8,171 nucleotides of DNA from Candidatus Kapaibacterium sp. (lineage in GTDB: Bacteria > Bacteroidota > Ignavibacteria > Kapaibacteriales > UBA2268): the NCBI GenBank assembly GCA_938038165.1, contig CALHRB010000362.1, positions 1 through 8,171 of the forward strand. Direction: 5' to 3'. The notes below the pieces were generated by a model. That model had not been told where the DNA came from. It saw only the letters and a program-made list of their open reading frames with translations, and did not search any database. Below are positions 1 to 6,240 of the stretch, one piece after another. The number at the start of each line of letters is the position of its first letter. Position 1 is the stretch's first letter. The position numbers and the translations under genes were made by a program.

Positions 1-263
1 CGTGAATAGTGATCTTTTGGATCAATATAATAATCATAATTTGAATTCCTGACTTGTTTGAAAAATCTGATGAATCTCAATGGGGATTTATCGAATATAA
101 AAATATTATTTAAGTGTGGATTATTGGATATAATTGAATGATTCTTTGTTCCACAAATAAGATCGATTTTGCAATCGGGATATTTTTCTTTAAGTTTCGA
201 AAACATTGGAGTTAACAAAATCATATCCCCGATTCTGCCCAGTTGAGTGATTAGTATTTTCAA
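1..263 (-). CDS. Glycosyltransferase family 9 (heptosyltransferase-like), N-terminal part, cut by window edge
   Basis: The visible 87 codons form the N-terminal end of an ADP-heptose:LPS heptosyltransferase-like (GT9, GT-B fold) protein. The family transfers a sugar from a nucleotide donor onto lipopolysaccharide core or related envelope glycans at the inner face of the inner membrane. The diagnostic segment is at residues 2-19: K-I-L-I-T-Q-L-G-R-I-G-D-M-I-L-L-T-P. It matches the family's opening beta strand and GxIGD(x)3TP loop, and is followed by the usual 'LKEKYPDCKIDLICG' strand-helix pattern. The start must be TTG at 263-261: an in-frame stop (272-270) lies three codons upstream and the next ATG (codon 14) would remove the motif. 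It begins 1 nt after the cyclophilin stop codon, so the two are almost certainly co-transcribed and perhaps translationally coupled. No Shine-Dalgarno is visible. The acceptor sugar and the C-terminal nucleotide-binding half cannot be judged because the gene leaves the window. Confidence 0.85.
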   Translation of the reverse strand, partial: MKILITQLGRIGDMILLTPMFSKLKEKYPDCKIDLICGTKNHSIISNNPHLNNIFIFDKSPLRFIRFFKQVRNSNYDYYIDPKDHYS

Positions 264-264
264 T

Positions 265-975
265 TTATTTTACTGCTTTTATAGTAATAGATAAGATTTT
301 AATTGGTTTTACAGGCAACCCGTCGTCTGGATCAATTGTTCCGGCAGTGATATCAACTTTTGAAATTTTTTCTACGACATCCATACCCTCGACAACTCTT
401 CCAAAGATAGTCCATCTTGGCTCTAAGCTGATTGCTTCTTCAAGGCAAATAAAAAATTGACTTGTGTTTGTGTTCGGTCCACGATTAGCCATAGCCAGAA
501 TTCCCTTGCGATAACCCAAGTTATAAGAAGGAGATTTAGGATTAATCTCATCATTAAATTCTTTGCCAAATATTGATTTTCCTCCAAGCCCCCATTCATT
601 TTTCTTTGATTTAAATTTTGTATTTCCATCTCCTGTCTGAATCAAAAAATTTTTTGCTACTCTATGAAAAAGAACGCCGTTGTAATAACCAGATTTTGAG
701 AGCTTAACAAAATTCTCTACTGTTTTTGGTGCGTCTTTTCCGAAAAGTTCCACTTTTAAATTTCCCATTGAGGTTTTTATTAGAGCAGTGTGAGTTACAG
801 CAGGTGTATCACTCTTGTATTGTAGATTGATTTCATTATTTGATTTATCAATTGAGACGATTTTCTCCTTGTCAAAATTTGTTTTGTCAATTTTATCCTC
901 TAACTCGTTGCAAGAAACAATCAAGACTATAGTTAGAAAAAAAGACGAGTAATATTTAAGCCAAAATAATTTCAT
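265..975 (-). CDS. Cyclophilin-type peptidyl-prolyl cis-trans isomerase, predicted lipoprotein
   Basis: This 236-residue protein should catalyse cis-trans isomerisation of Xaa-Pro bonds and so act as a folding helper outside the cytoplasm. Residues 1-21 are a lipoprotein signal peptide: a short charged start, a hydrophobic stretch, then lipobox I-V-S-C with Cys22 as the lipidated residue. Residues 23-60 are a polar linker. The cyclophilin domain spans about 62-234. It contains FHRV (103-106, catalytic Arg105), FLIQTGD (110-116, Gln113), LAMANRGPNTNTSQFFI (160-176) and TIFGRVVEGMDVV (189-201). The position equivalent to human CypA Trp121 appears to be Ser183, as in many cyclosporin-insensitive bacterial enzymes, while a Trp (188) sits where His126 would be; this alignment was made by eye. 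The gene starts 7 nt after the GH57 stop and ends 1 nt before the glycosyltransferase start, so it is in one operon with both. Membrane attachment is inferred from the lipobox; which membrane is unknown. Confidence 0.93.
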   Translation of the reverse strand: MKLFWLKYYSSFFLTIVLIVSCNELEDKIDKTNFDKEKIVSIDKSNNEINLQYKSDTPAVTHTALIKTSMGNLKVELFGKDAPKTVENFVKLSKSGYYNGVLFHRVAKNFLIQTGDGNTKFKSKKNEWGLGGKSIFGKEFNDEINPKSPSYNLGYRKGILAMANRGPNTNTSQFFICLEEAISLEPRWTIFGRVVEGMDVVEKISKVDITAGTIDPDDGLPVKPIKILSITIKAVK

Positions 976-982
976 AAAAAGA

Positions 983-3070
983 TTAAAAAATTAGATCTAA
1001 TGTTCCCTGACTTGGGTAGAAAAGCTCACCGTCGGCAGTTTTTGTTTGAATAATGATAGAAATCATAGGTTTATTAACAGTAAGGAAGCCTTCAAAAAAA
1101 GTATTTTTTGAAAGGCTGAATTCTATTATTTCATCTTTTGCTAACGATAATTTATCTATCTTGACTCCTTCATTAGAATTAATCTCAAATGAATTTTTTT
1201 TGATGATTAATTGGAACTTTCCTGGGGATTCGAATCTGAACAAAATAAAATCTTCGTCCCTGAATTTCCTTGTTTTGTCACAACGGAAGTATATATTACT
1301 TTCGTCTGCTCCAAACCAAATTCTGTGAACTAATTCCCCTACTTTGTGCATAGCAGACATTGAGGCTTTTGCATCATAATATCCTGCATTATCCCATTCT
1401 GATTCGTGTATTATTCCGTCAATTTTTGGTGTTATCTGACCTTTGGGTAATACCAGTTGTTTCGTTAAAACTTGTTTTCCTAAAGGTTGCAAAAGATAAT
1501 CTGGAATGGGGGCTCCGATATATTTGTATGCTTCAGATAAATGATATCTAAACATTACATCAAAATCAGATTTGTTTTCAGCAGTATGTTCATCGCCATA
1601 CCACCAGAACCAATCAGAACCCTCGGCAATATGTATTTCTGCTAATGCTTTTTCGAATGAATCTTGATTGATATTATCTTTTACTGCAAGAACTGCCTTA
1701 TGTGCGTCTGAAAGAGCCTTCCAGGCAATTCTGTCATCCTTATGACCAATCCAGATTGAAAAATTACCGTTTATCCACGAACCTGCACGGATGTGTTTGA
1801 TAGGTTCCAGAAAATCCTCTTGCCCAATTAATTCAGAATATTTAACAGTTTTTAGTTCAGCTGAATGAGTAAAAAGTTTATAAAGGTCATTTAAGAATTC
1901 GTTTCCGTTGTTTTTATAATACTCCCAGCAATTTTCTCCGTCAAGAATAACAGGAACAACAGCAAAATCAAGAGCTTCTTCGCCGTAATGGTTAATTATA
2001 TCACTCCTGATTTTTTTTAATTTATTTATAAAATCATTTGCTGCATCAAAGGAATGCCACCTTGAATAAACAAATCCAATTGCATCAGAAAGATTATGGT
2101 CCCTGAAAAATAATGCGATTTTACCCTTTTCTGTAATGTAGGTTCGCTTGAAATATTTCTCTAAATAAAAATATTTATCTTTCAGAGAGTTTTCGAGCAA
2201 TTTCTCATCTGTTCCTGTCCAAATCAAACCAAAGTCAATCATTAAGCTCAATACTTCATCAGACAGAGAACCTTCTGAGGGCCACATACCATTTGGTTTA
2301 AAACCAAAAAGAGATTTATAGTAATCAATAGCTGATTCTATGTGATATTTCGCACTTTCGGGGTGTCTATAGTCAAGCCCGTTGAGTTCAAGCTCCGGCA
2401 TTGCTTCCAGAGCTGATTGCGTATCACATAGCAAAGGCAATATAGGATGATAAAAAGGTGAAACACTTATTTCTATCTGATTTAATGAATATAATTTTTT
2501 TAAAGTAGGAATAATTGCAGAAAGCGTCTCATTGTCAAAATCATTAAGCAATTGCTTTTCTTCTTCTGTAAAATTCTTACCTTTTTGAAAAAGCCTTTTT
2601 ATCCCCTTTTTCCCGCGGCTAATAGGACCAAACCAGGTAAGATTATACCAAACCTGTAAATCGAGCCAGTCCTGTGATGAAAAGTTATTTATCGAATCTT
2701 CGCCCTTCTGAGACTTATCAAACAATTCTTTATATCGCTCGTAAGGTAAAATCATGTTCTCGTAATTACAAACAAAAAAGCTTTGAAGTATTTGTTTCTT
2801 ATCCTCTTCATTTAAATCTTTGGCTGATTTTTGAGATAGCCTTTGAATTTTATCCTTTGATTTGCCTTGCACATATTCTTCAATTTGAACAATTAATGAA
2901 GGAGCAAGATTAAAAGTCAGATGAATATCCGGATATTCATATATCATTTCTACCAAATCAAGATAATCTTTAATCCCATGAAACCTGACCCAAGGAAGAA
3001 CAAACTCATCACTCATTTTATAGTATGGCTGATGCTGGTGCCAGAGAATAGCAATTTTTAGTTGCTTCAT
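983..3070 (-). CDS. GH57 glycoside hydrolase/glucanotransferase with C-terminal CBM9/DOMON-like domain
   Basis: This 695-residue GH57 enzyme belongs to the alpha-amylase/4-alpha-glucanotransferase/amylopullulanase family, which uses a retaining mechanism on alpha-glucans such as glycogen or maltodextrin. Residues 1-~525 form the (beta/alpha)7 barrel plus helical region. Visible motifs are HQHQPYY (11-17, conserved region 1), GMWPSEGS (261-268, with Glu266 as the expected nucleophile) and the IWTGTDE strand (283-289). Also present are VILDGENCWEYY (374-385, with Asp377 as the expected acid/base), SWINGNFSIWIG (431-442) and EGSDWFWWYGDEH (483-495), a typical C-terminal aromatic block. Residues ~545-695 look like a beta-rich CBM9/DOMON-like module: the P-K-I-D-G-I-I-H-E-S-E-W sequence at 548-559 is the usual opening of such domains. 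There is no signal peptide, so it should act in the cytoplasm on storage glucan. It is first in the run with the cyclophilin and GT9 genes. The ATG has no Shine-Dalgarno before it. Exact specificity (amylase, branching or transferase) cannot be read from motifs alone. Confidence 0.93.
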   Translation of the reverse strand: MKQLKIAILWHQHQPYYKMSDEFVLPWVRFHGIKDYLDLVEMIYEYPDIHLTFNLAPSLIVQIEEYVQGKSKDKIQRLSQKSAKDLNEEDKKQILQSFFVCNYENMILPYERYKELFDKSQKGEDSINNFSSQDWLDLQVWYNLTWFGPISRGKKGIKRLFQKGKNFTEEEKQLLNDFDNETLSAIIPTLKKLYSLNQIEISVSPFYHPILPLLCDTQSALEAMPELELNGLDYRHPESAKYHIESAIDYYKSLFGFKPNGMWPSEGSLSDEVLSLMIDFGLIWTGTDEKLLENSLKDKYFYLEKYFKRTYITEKGKIALFFRDHNLSDAIGFVYSRWHSFDAANDFINKLKKIRSDIINHYGEEALDFAVVPVILDGENCWEYYKNNGNEFLNDLYKLFTHSAELKTVKYSELIGQEDFLEPIKHIRAGSWINGNFSIWIGHKDDRIAWKALSDAHKAVLAVKDNINQDSFEKALAEIHIAEGSDWFWWYGDEHTAENKSDFDVMFRYHLSEAYKYIGAPIPDYLLQPLGKQVLTKQLVLPKGQITPKIDGIIHESEWDNAGYYDAKASMSAMHKVGELVHRIWFGADESNIYFRCDKTRKFRDEDFILFRFESPGKFQLIIKKNSFEINSNEGVKIDKLSLAKDEIIEFSLSKNTFFEGFLTVNKPMISIIIQTKTADGELFYPSQGTLDLIF

Positions 3071-3336
3071 AACGTTTCAGTTCTGTTTTGACAAAAAAAA
3101 ACAAGCTAAAGAAGTAATTTAATAATATTTCTTTATTTTTGGTGCTTATTCATTCATTTCTTCTCTAAATAAAGACTTTATTATTAACAGTGAAAAAAAA
3201 TATTGAAATTTAGCTCCTCAAAAAAAAATATTATTTAGTGCCTTTCTATTAAAAAAATAAGCCTCTAAAAATTTGTAGTAATTAAAATAAAATTTAATTT
3301 AGTCTAATTCGATTTCTTTTTTTTTACTTTTTCGAG
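3071..3336. other. AT-rich divergent intergenic region between GH57 operon and aldo/keto reductase
   Basis: These 266 nt separate two divergently transcribed genes and must hold both promoters. The region is very AT-rich with several A8-A9 and T9 tracts. An imperfect direct repeat is visible: A8-TATTGAAATTTAG (from 3193) and A9-TATTATTTAG (from 3220). A TTGACA lies at 3088-3093 on the plus strand, but no acceptable -10 follows at 16-18 nt, and it is about 250 nt from the reductase start. I could not assign a convincing promoter to either gene, and found no RNA gene or small ORF. Confidence 0.5.
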
Positions 3337-3341
3337 GTGAT
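3334..3341 (+). promoter_or_regulatory. Strong Shine-Dalgarno site of the aldo/keto reductase
   Basis: GAGGTGAT is an 8-base perfect complement to the 16S rRNA 3' end. Its GAGG core is 5 nt from the ATG at 3343, a normal spacing. It argues against the in-frame GTG at 3337, which lies inside the site itself. It is the only strong ribosome binding site in the window. Confidence 0.8.
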
Positions 3342-3342
3342 A

Positions 3343-4377
3343 ATGAAAATAAAACTATTGGGTAAAACCGGCTTGCGTGTTTCTGAAGTTTGTTTGGGTA
3401 CAATGACATTCGGTGAAGACTGGGGCTGGGGAGCTGCTCACGACGAATCAAAAAAAATTTTTGACATTTTTGTTAACAAAGGGGGTAATTTTGTTGACAC
3501 AGCCAATAATTATACCAATGGAACAGCAGAAAAAATTACAGGCGATTTGATCAAAGCTGACAGGGATTTTTTTGTTCTCTCCACAAAATACACATTGAGT
3601 AAAAGGAAAAATGACCCAAATGCCTGGGGAAATCATAAGAAAAATATGATTCGTTCTGTTGAGGCAAGTTTGAAAAATTTGGGAACAGATTATATTGATC
3701 TTTATTGGGTACATATCTGGGACTTTACAACTCCTGCCGAGGAAATAATGCAAGCTTTTGACCAACTTGTATCATCCGGGAAAGTACTCCACATTGGTGC
3801 CTCGGACACCCCCGCATGGCTTGTTTCTTATTCCAATGCTTACAGCCAGTTAATGGGCTGGCACAAACTCGATGCAATTCAAGTGGAATACAGCCTCCTG
3901 CAACGAACAACAGAATATGAACTCATACCAATGGCAAACACATTAAAGCTTGGTATATTAGCCTGGGCACCGCTTGCGGGTGGTGTTTTAACCGGAAAAT
4001 ACAACAAACCCGAGGTAGATTCAAAAAGAGCGTCCAACATTCAAGGGAGACTTACCGAAAAAAATATGAAAATTACCGAGGAAGTTATCAAAATTGCTGA
4101 AGAAATTGGTAAAACCCCCGCACAAGTGGCAGTGAACTGGGTAAAACAACAATCTGAATTGATCATCCCAATCCTTGGAGCCAGAAAATCTGAACAGATC
4201 GAGGAGGTTCTCGAAGCAAACGATTTCGTTCTCGATGATAATCATATTCAACGATTATCAGATGCAAGCAGACCGCCGAATGTTACCCCTAATAACATGT
4301 TAAAAAATACTCCGATGGTTGAAAATTTAATCGCTGGAGGCGTAAAACTTGAAGGCTGGAAAATACCATATTTATAG
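3343..4377 (+). CDS. Aldo/keto reductase, NADPH-dependent, substrate unknown
   Basis: This 344-residue protein is a member of the aldo/keto reductase superfamily: a TIM-barrel cytoplasmic oxidoreductase that reduces aldehydes or ketones with NADPH. The opening LGKTGLRVSEVCLGTMTFG (5-23) is typical of the YajO/Tas-like bacterial branch. The catalytic tetrad is visible as Asp52 (FVDTANNY), Tyr57, Lys82 (LSTKYT) and His124 (WVHIWD). Cofactor-binding elements are ASD (154-156), the QVEYSLLQR strand (180-188), WAPLAGGVLTGKY (208-220) and GARKSEQIEE (279-288). Length is normal for the family. Start choice: ATG at 3343, placed correctly behind GAGGTGAT; the upstream in-frame GTG (3337) would add two residues and overlap that site. 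The gene ends in tandem stops (TAG TAA). It stands alone, divergent from the GH57 operon and convergent with rsmH, so neighbours give no clue to its substrate. Confidence 0.93.
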   Translation: MKIKLLGKTGLRVSEVCLGTMTFGEDWGWGAAHDESKKIFDIFVNKGGNFVDTANNYTNGTAEKITGDLIKADRDFFVLSTKYTLSKRKNDPNAWGNHKKNMIRSVEASLKNLGTDYIDLYWVHIWDFTTPAEEIMQAFDQLVSSGKVLHIGASDTPAWLVSYSNAYSQLMGWHKLDAIQVEYSLLQRTTEYELIPMANTLKLGILAWAPLAGGVLTGKYNKPEVDSKRASNIQGRLTEKNMKITEEVIKIAEEIGKTPAQVAVNWVKQQSELIIPILGARKSEQIEEVLEANDFVLDDNHIQRLSDASRPPNVTPNNMLKNTPMVENLIAGGVKLEGWKIPYL

Positions 4378-4378
4378 T

Positions 4379-4412
4379 AATTATTTTGTATTATGAAAAT
4401 TTCAGAATAATT
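4379..4412. terminator. Possible bidirectional hairpin between convergent genes
   Basis: AATTATTTTG (4379-4388) can pair with CAGAATAATT (4403-4412): ten base pairs including one G-U, around a 14-nt loop. It fills nearly the whole gap between the convergent reductase and rsmH genes, so a shared terminator role is plausible. The stem is nearly all A-T and no long U tract follows on either strand, so this is a weak call. Confidence 0.3.
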
Positions 4413-4414
4413 CA

Positions 4415-5389
4415 TTATTTGATGCACTCAGCCGCCCTGAGCTTGGCGCTTCTTGATCGGGGGTTTTGCTGTTGCTCTTTGAAGCTTGGCTCGATGGGTT
4501 TCGGAGTTAGTATTTTGAATTTTGGTATAGGTTCGCCAAGAATGATTACTGTTGATTTTTTCTCTTTTTCCTTAAAAATATTTTCCCTAAAAAAATTCTT
4601 TACGATTCTGTCTTCAAGGGAGTGATAGGATATAACAACAATTCTCCCTTTGTTTTTTAGCAGTTTCAATGAATTTTCGAGCATTTTTGACAGTTCTTCC
4701 AATTCGCGATTGACTGCAATACGAAGGGCCTGAAAGACCCGTGAAAGAGATTTTTTCAAAATTTTTTCGGGGACCGATTGTTCGATGGCAAATTTTAGGT
4801 CGAAAGTTGTCTTGATAGGAGAAACGCGACGGTTATTAATAATCCGTCGCGCTATCACCCGAGCGAAAGGTTCTTCACCGTAGTCCTTAAAAATTTTCTC
4901 TAATTCATTCTCGGAGTAATTATTCAAGATAGCTTCAGCGCTCTCGATTCCGCCTTCGAACCGCATATCAATAGGAGCATCAAACCTGAAACTGAAACCT
5001 TTTTCAGCAAAATCAAACTGCCGAGATGAAACACCAAGATCAAGGAGAATCCCTGAAACCTTACCGAAAATCTCCGTTATGCTGTCTGCCTTGTTGTAAC
5101 TGTCATTGAACAGAACGAGCCTTGTTCCCCCCAGAATTTCGAGCTCGTCCTTGAATCGCTTTTTGCAATAACCAATCGCTTCTGCATCCTTATCAAAAGC
5201 CAGTAATTTCCCCCCTTTACCAAGCTTTTCGAGGATTGCTGCTGCATGCCCGCCCCCGCCAAGGGTGCCATCAATATAAATTCCTTCCTTGTCTGTAAAT
5301 AACAACTTAATTGATTCTTCTAAAAGAACCGATGTATGATAATCAGCCGCCGAACCGGACTTAGTTTTATCTGCTTTAATTGGCTCCAT
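4415..5389 (-). CDS. rsmH: 16S rRNA (cytosine(1402)-N(4))-methyltransferase RsmH
   Basis: RsmH (MraW) methylates N4 of C1402 in the 16S rRNA decoding centre, using S-adenosylmethionine. From the ATG it is 324 residues, near the family norm. All signatures are present: YHTSVLLEE (17-25), the SAM-binding loop DGTLGGGGH (40-48), LAFDKDAEAI (63-72), LLDLGVSSRQFDFAEKGFSFRFDAPIDMRF (115-144), RVFQALRIAVNREL (217-230), ISYHSLEDRIVK (253-264) and PRSRSAKLRAAE (310-321). The gene overlaps the end of mraZ by 14 nt, the conserved first pair of the dcw cluster, implying coupled translation. I chose ATG at 5389; a TTG directly before it (5392-5390) would add one residue. No Shine-Dalgarno is visible. After the stop there is no ftsL, ftsI or mur gene, only a convergent aldo/keto reductase. 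Confidence 0.97.
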   Translation of the reverse strand: MEPIKADKTKSGSAADYHTSVLLEESIKLLFTDKEGIYIDGTLGGGGHAAAILEKLGKGGKLLAFDKDAEAIGYCKKRFKDELEILGGTRLVLFNDSYNKADSITEIFGKVSGILLDLGVSSRQFDFAEKGFSFRFDAPIDMRFEGGIESAEAILNNYSENELEKIFKDYGEEPFARVIARRIINNRRVSPIKTTFDLKFAIEQSVPEKILKKSLSRVFQALRIAVNRELEELSKMLENSLKLLKNKGRIVVISYHSLEDRIVKNFFRENIFKEKEKKSTVIILGEPIPKFKILTPKPIEPSFKEQQQNPRSRSAKLRAAECIK

Positions 5390-5861
5390 CAATTTGCGGC
5401 AAATTTTTTTGACTCATTACCCTCGCTGCTATAACCTCATACGGCTCTTTCCTTTTCTTAATTATATCGAAGTAAACATTTGGATTCCATAATTCAATAT
5501 GATCAATCTTTCCCAAAATAAATGCTTTATTGTTTGTTTCGATATCTATTTCAGCCAACTCCCAAATCCTTTTTGGAACCATTATTCTTTGCTGAGAATC
5601 AAGCTTTACTTCGAATGCATACATTAACATTGTCGAGATAATGTAATCATTATCTTCGTCAAACTGATTTTTGCTCATCAAAATTTTCTGGAACTTTGCC
5701 CATTCATCCAGAGGATATGCAGAAATACATTTTTTAAAACCCTTTGTTAGTATAAAAGTGTCCTTTGCCTCTGGGGTCATTTCCTTTCTCATCCAATAAG
5801 GCACACTAACTCTGCCCTTAGAGTCTATAGAATATGTCTCACTGCCTTGAAAAAACCCCAT
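5376..5861 (-). CDS. mraZ: Transcriptional regulator MraZ
   Basis: MraZ is a ring-forming DNA-binding protein with two AbrB/SpoVT-like swapped-hairpin domains. It usually represses its own operon (mraZ-rsmH and often further dcw genes). This copy has 161 residues, slightly longer than the common ~145-155. Domain 1 covers about 6-50 with signature DSKGRVSVP (13-21); domain 2 covers about 82-127 with DSQQRIMVP (88-96). The second signature carries Gln91 where the usual D..GR pattern has Gly. The ATG at 5861-5859 lies 21 nt downstream of five 10-nt repeats (5883-5932) that match the known MraZ-box layout, supporting autoregulation. It is first gene of an operon with rsmH, overlapping it by 14 nt, and divergent from the LCP gene. 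Confidence 0.96.
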   Translation of the reverse strand: MGFFQGSETYSIDSKGRVSVPYWMRKEMTPEAKDTFILTKGFKKCISAYPLDEWAKFQKILMSKNQFDEDNDYIISTMLMYAFEVKLDSQQRIMVPKRIWELAEIDIETNNKAFILGKIDHIELWNPNVYFDIIKKRKEPYEVIAARVMSQKNLPQIDGAN

Positions 5862-5882
5862 AATTAATTATTTTTCAAGTTA

Positions 5883-5932
5883 TATTTAACACTTTTACCC
5901 ACAATTTATCACTTTTACCCTCTTTTACCCAC
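5883..5932 (-). promoter_or_regulatory. MraZ box: five tandem 10-nt operator repeats
   Basis: Read on the minus strand from 5932 downwards, the region splits into five consecutive 10-nt units: GTGGGTAAAA (5932-5923), GAGGGTAAAA (5922-5913), GTGATAAATT (5912-5903), GTGGGTAAAA (5902-5893) and GTGTTAAATA (5892-5883). Units 1 and 4 are identical and unit 2 differs by one base; 3 and 5 are degenerate. Known MraZ operators are direct repeats of a TGGGN-type core with a 10-nt period just upstream of mraZ, which this fits. Seen: the repeats and their phase. Inferred: binding by the MraZ encoded next door. Confidence 0.85.
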
Positions 5933-5934
5933 AC

Positions 5935-5963
5935 AATTTAAATAATTTATTATTAAATGTCAA
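5935..5963 (-). promoter_or_regulatory. Predicted housekeeping-sigma promoter of mraZ-rsmH
   Basis: On the minus strand a perfect -35 TTGACA (5963-5958) is followed by a 17-nt spacer and TAAATT (5940-5935), four of six matches to the -10 consensus. Transcription would start near 5928, inside the first operator repeat, giving a leader of roughly 67 nt. MraZ on the repeats would then cover the start site and early transcribed DNA, a layout suited to repression. Confidence 0.7.
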
Positions 5964-6240
5964 ATTTTTTTTAGAAAAAATTTTTTTTACTTTTTCCATT
6001 CTGATCTTAAGATATATTAATGGCTAAAAGCAGCTTTTTTTTATTTTTATGGAATTTTTTTGCTTGGATAGATGAGTGGGGAATTGTGGCAGAATAAATC
6101 AAAGAAAACTCAAATCTTCTTCTTAAGAATTTTCTAATTTAATCTTGAGTTAAGAAAATCTCAGACGATAGTTAAGATTGAAATTTAAATATTAATATTT
6201 CGTTTAAATATCATTAACTTTTTTTTAAATATTACATAAG
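5964..6240. other. Remaining divergent intergenic region upstream of the LCP gene
   Basis: With the operator-promoter module this makes up the 379-nt gap between mraZ and the LCP gene. This part holds long T and A tracts, two copies of the palindrome TCTTAAGA (6005-6012 and 6121-6128), and two further TTAAGA copies (6150-6155 and 6172-6177). It also holds a plus-strand 10-nt tandem pair, GTGGGGAATT and GTGGCAGAAT (6076-6095). The promoter for the LCP gene must lie here; a TTGAAA at 6178-6183 has no good -10 at the right distance, so I assign none. I saw no small gene, tRNA or riboswitch-like fold. Confidence 0.5.

Noticed and set aside
1053..1328. Plus-strand open frame of 91 codons antisense to the GH57 gene
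   Set aside because: It lies wholly inside a well-supported gene on the other strand, has low-complexity composition and no recognisable motif.
3088..3093. TTGACA as -35 box for the aldo/keto reductase
   Set aside because: No suitable -10 lies 16-18 nt downstream and the site is about 250 nt from the start codon.
3448..4251. Minus-strand open frames antisense to the aldo/keto reductase
   Set aside because: They are shadows of a gene with an intact catalytic tetrad and carry no family motifs or start signals of their own.
4386..4625. Plus-strand open frame of 79 codons over the rsmH 3' end
   Set aside because: It runs opposite conserved rsmH C-terminal motifs, and its Cys/Leu/Phe-rich translation is what antisense reading of that region gives.
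5883..5932. CRISPR array or microsatellite
   Set aside because: Repeats are 10 nt with no spacers and are degenerate at set units; their position after a promoter and before mraZ fits an operator better.
5883..5940. Possible DnaA-box cluster or origin, from TTATC/ACCCACA-like strings in AT-rich DNA
   Set aside because: The strings are accounted for by the 10-nt mraZ repeats; no full DnaA box (TTATCCACA) occurs and no replication gene is near.
6014..6045. AAAAGCAGCTTTT hairpin followed by T run as a terminator
   Set aside because: The loop would be too tight for a full stem, and no gene ends nearby on either strand.
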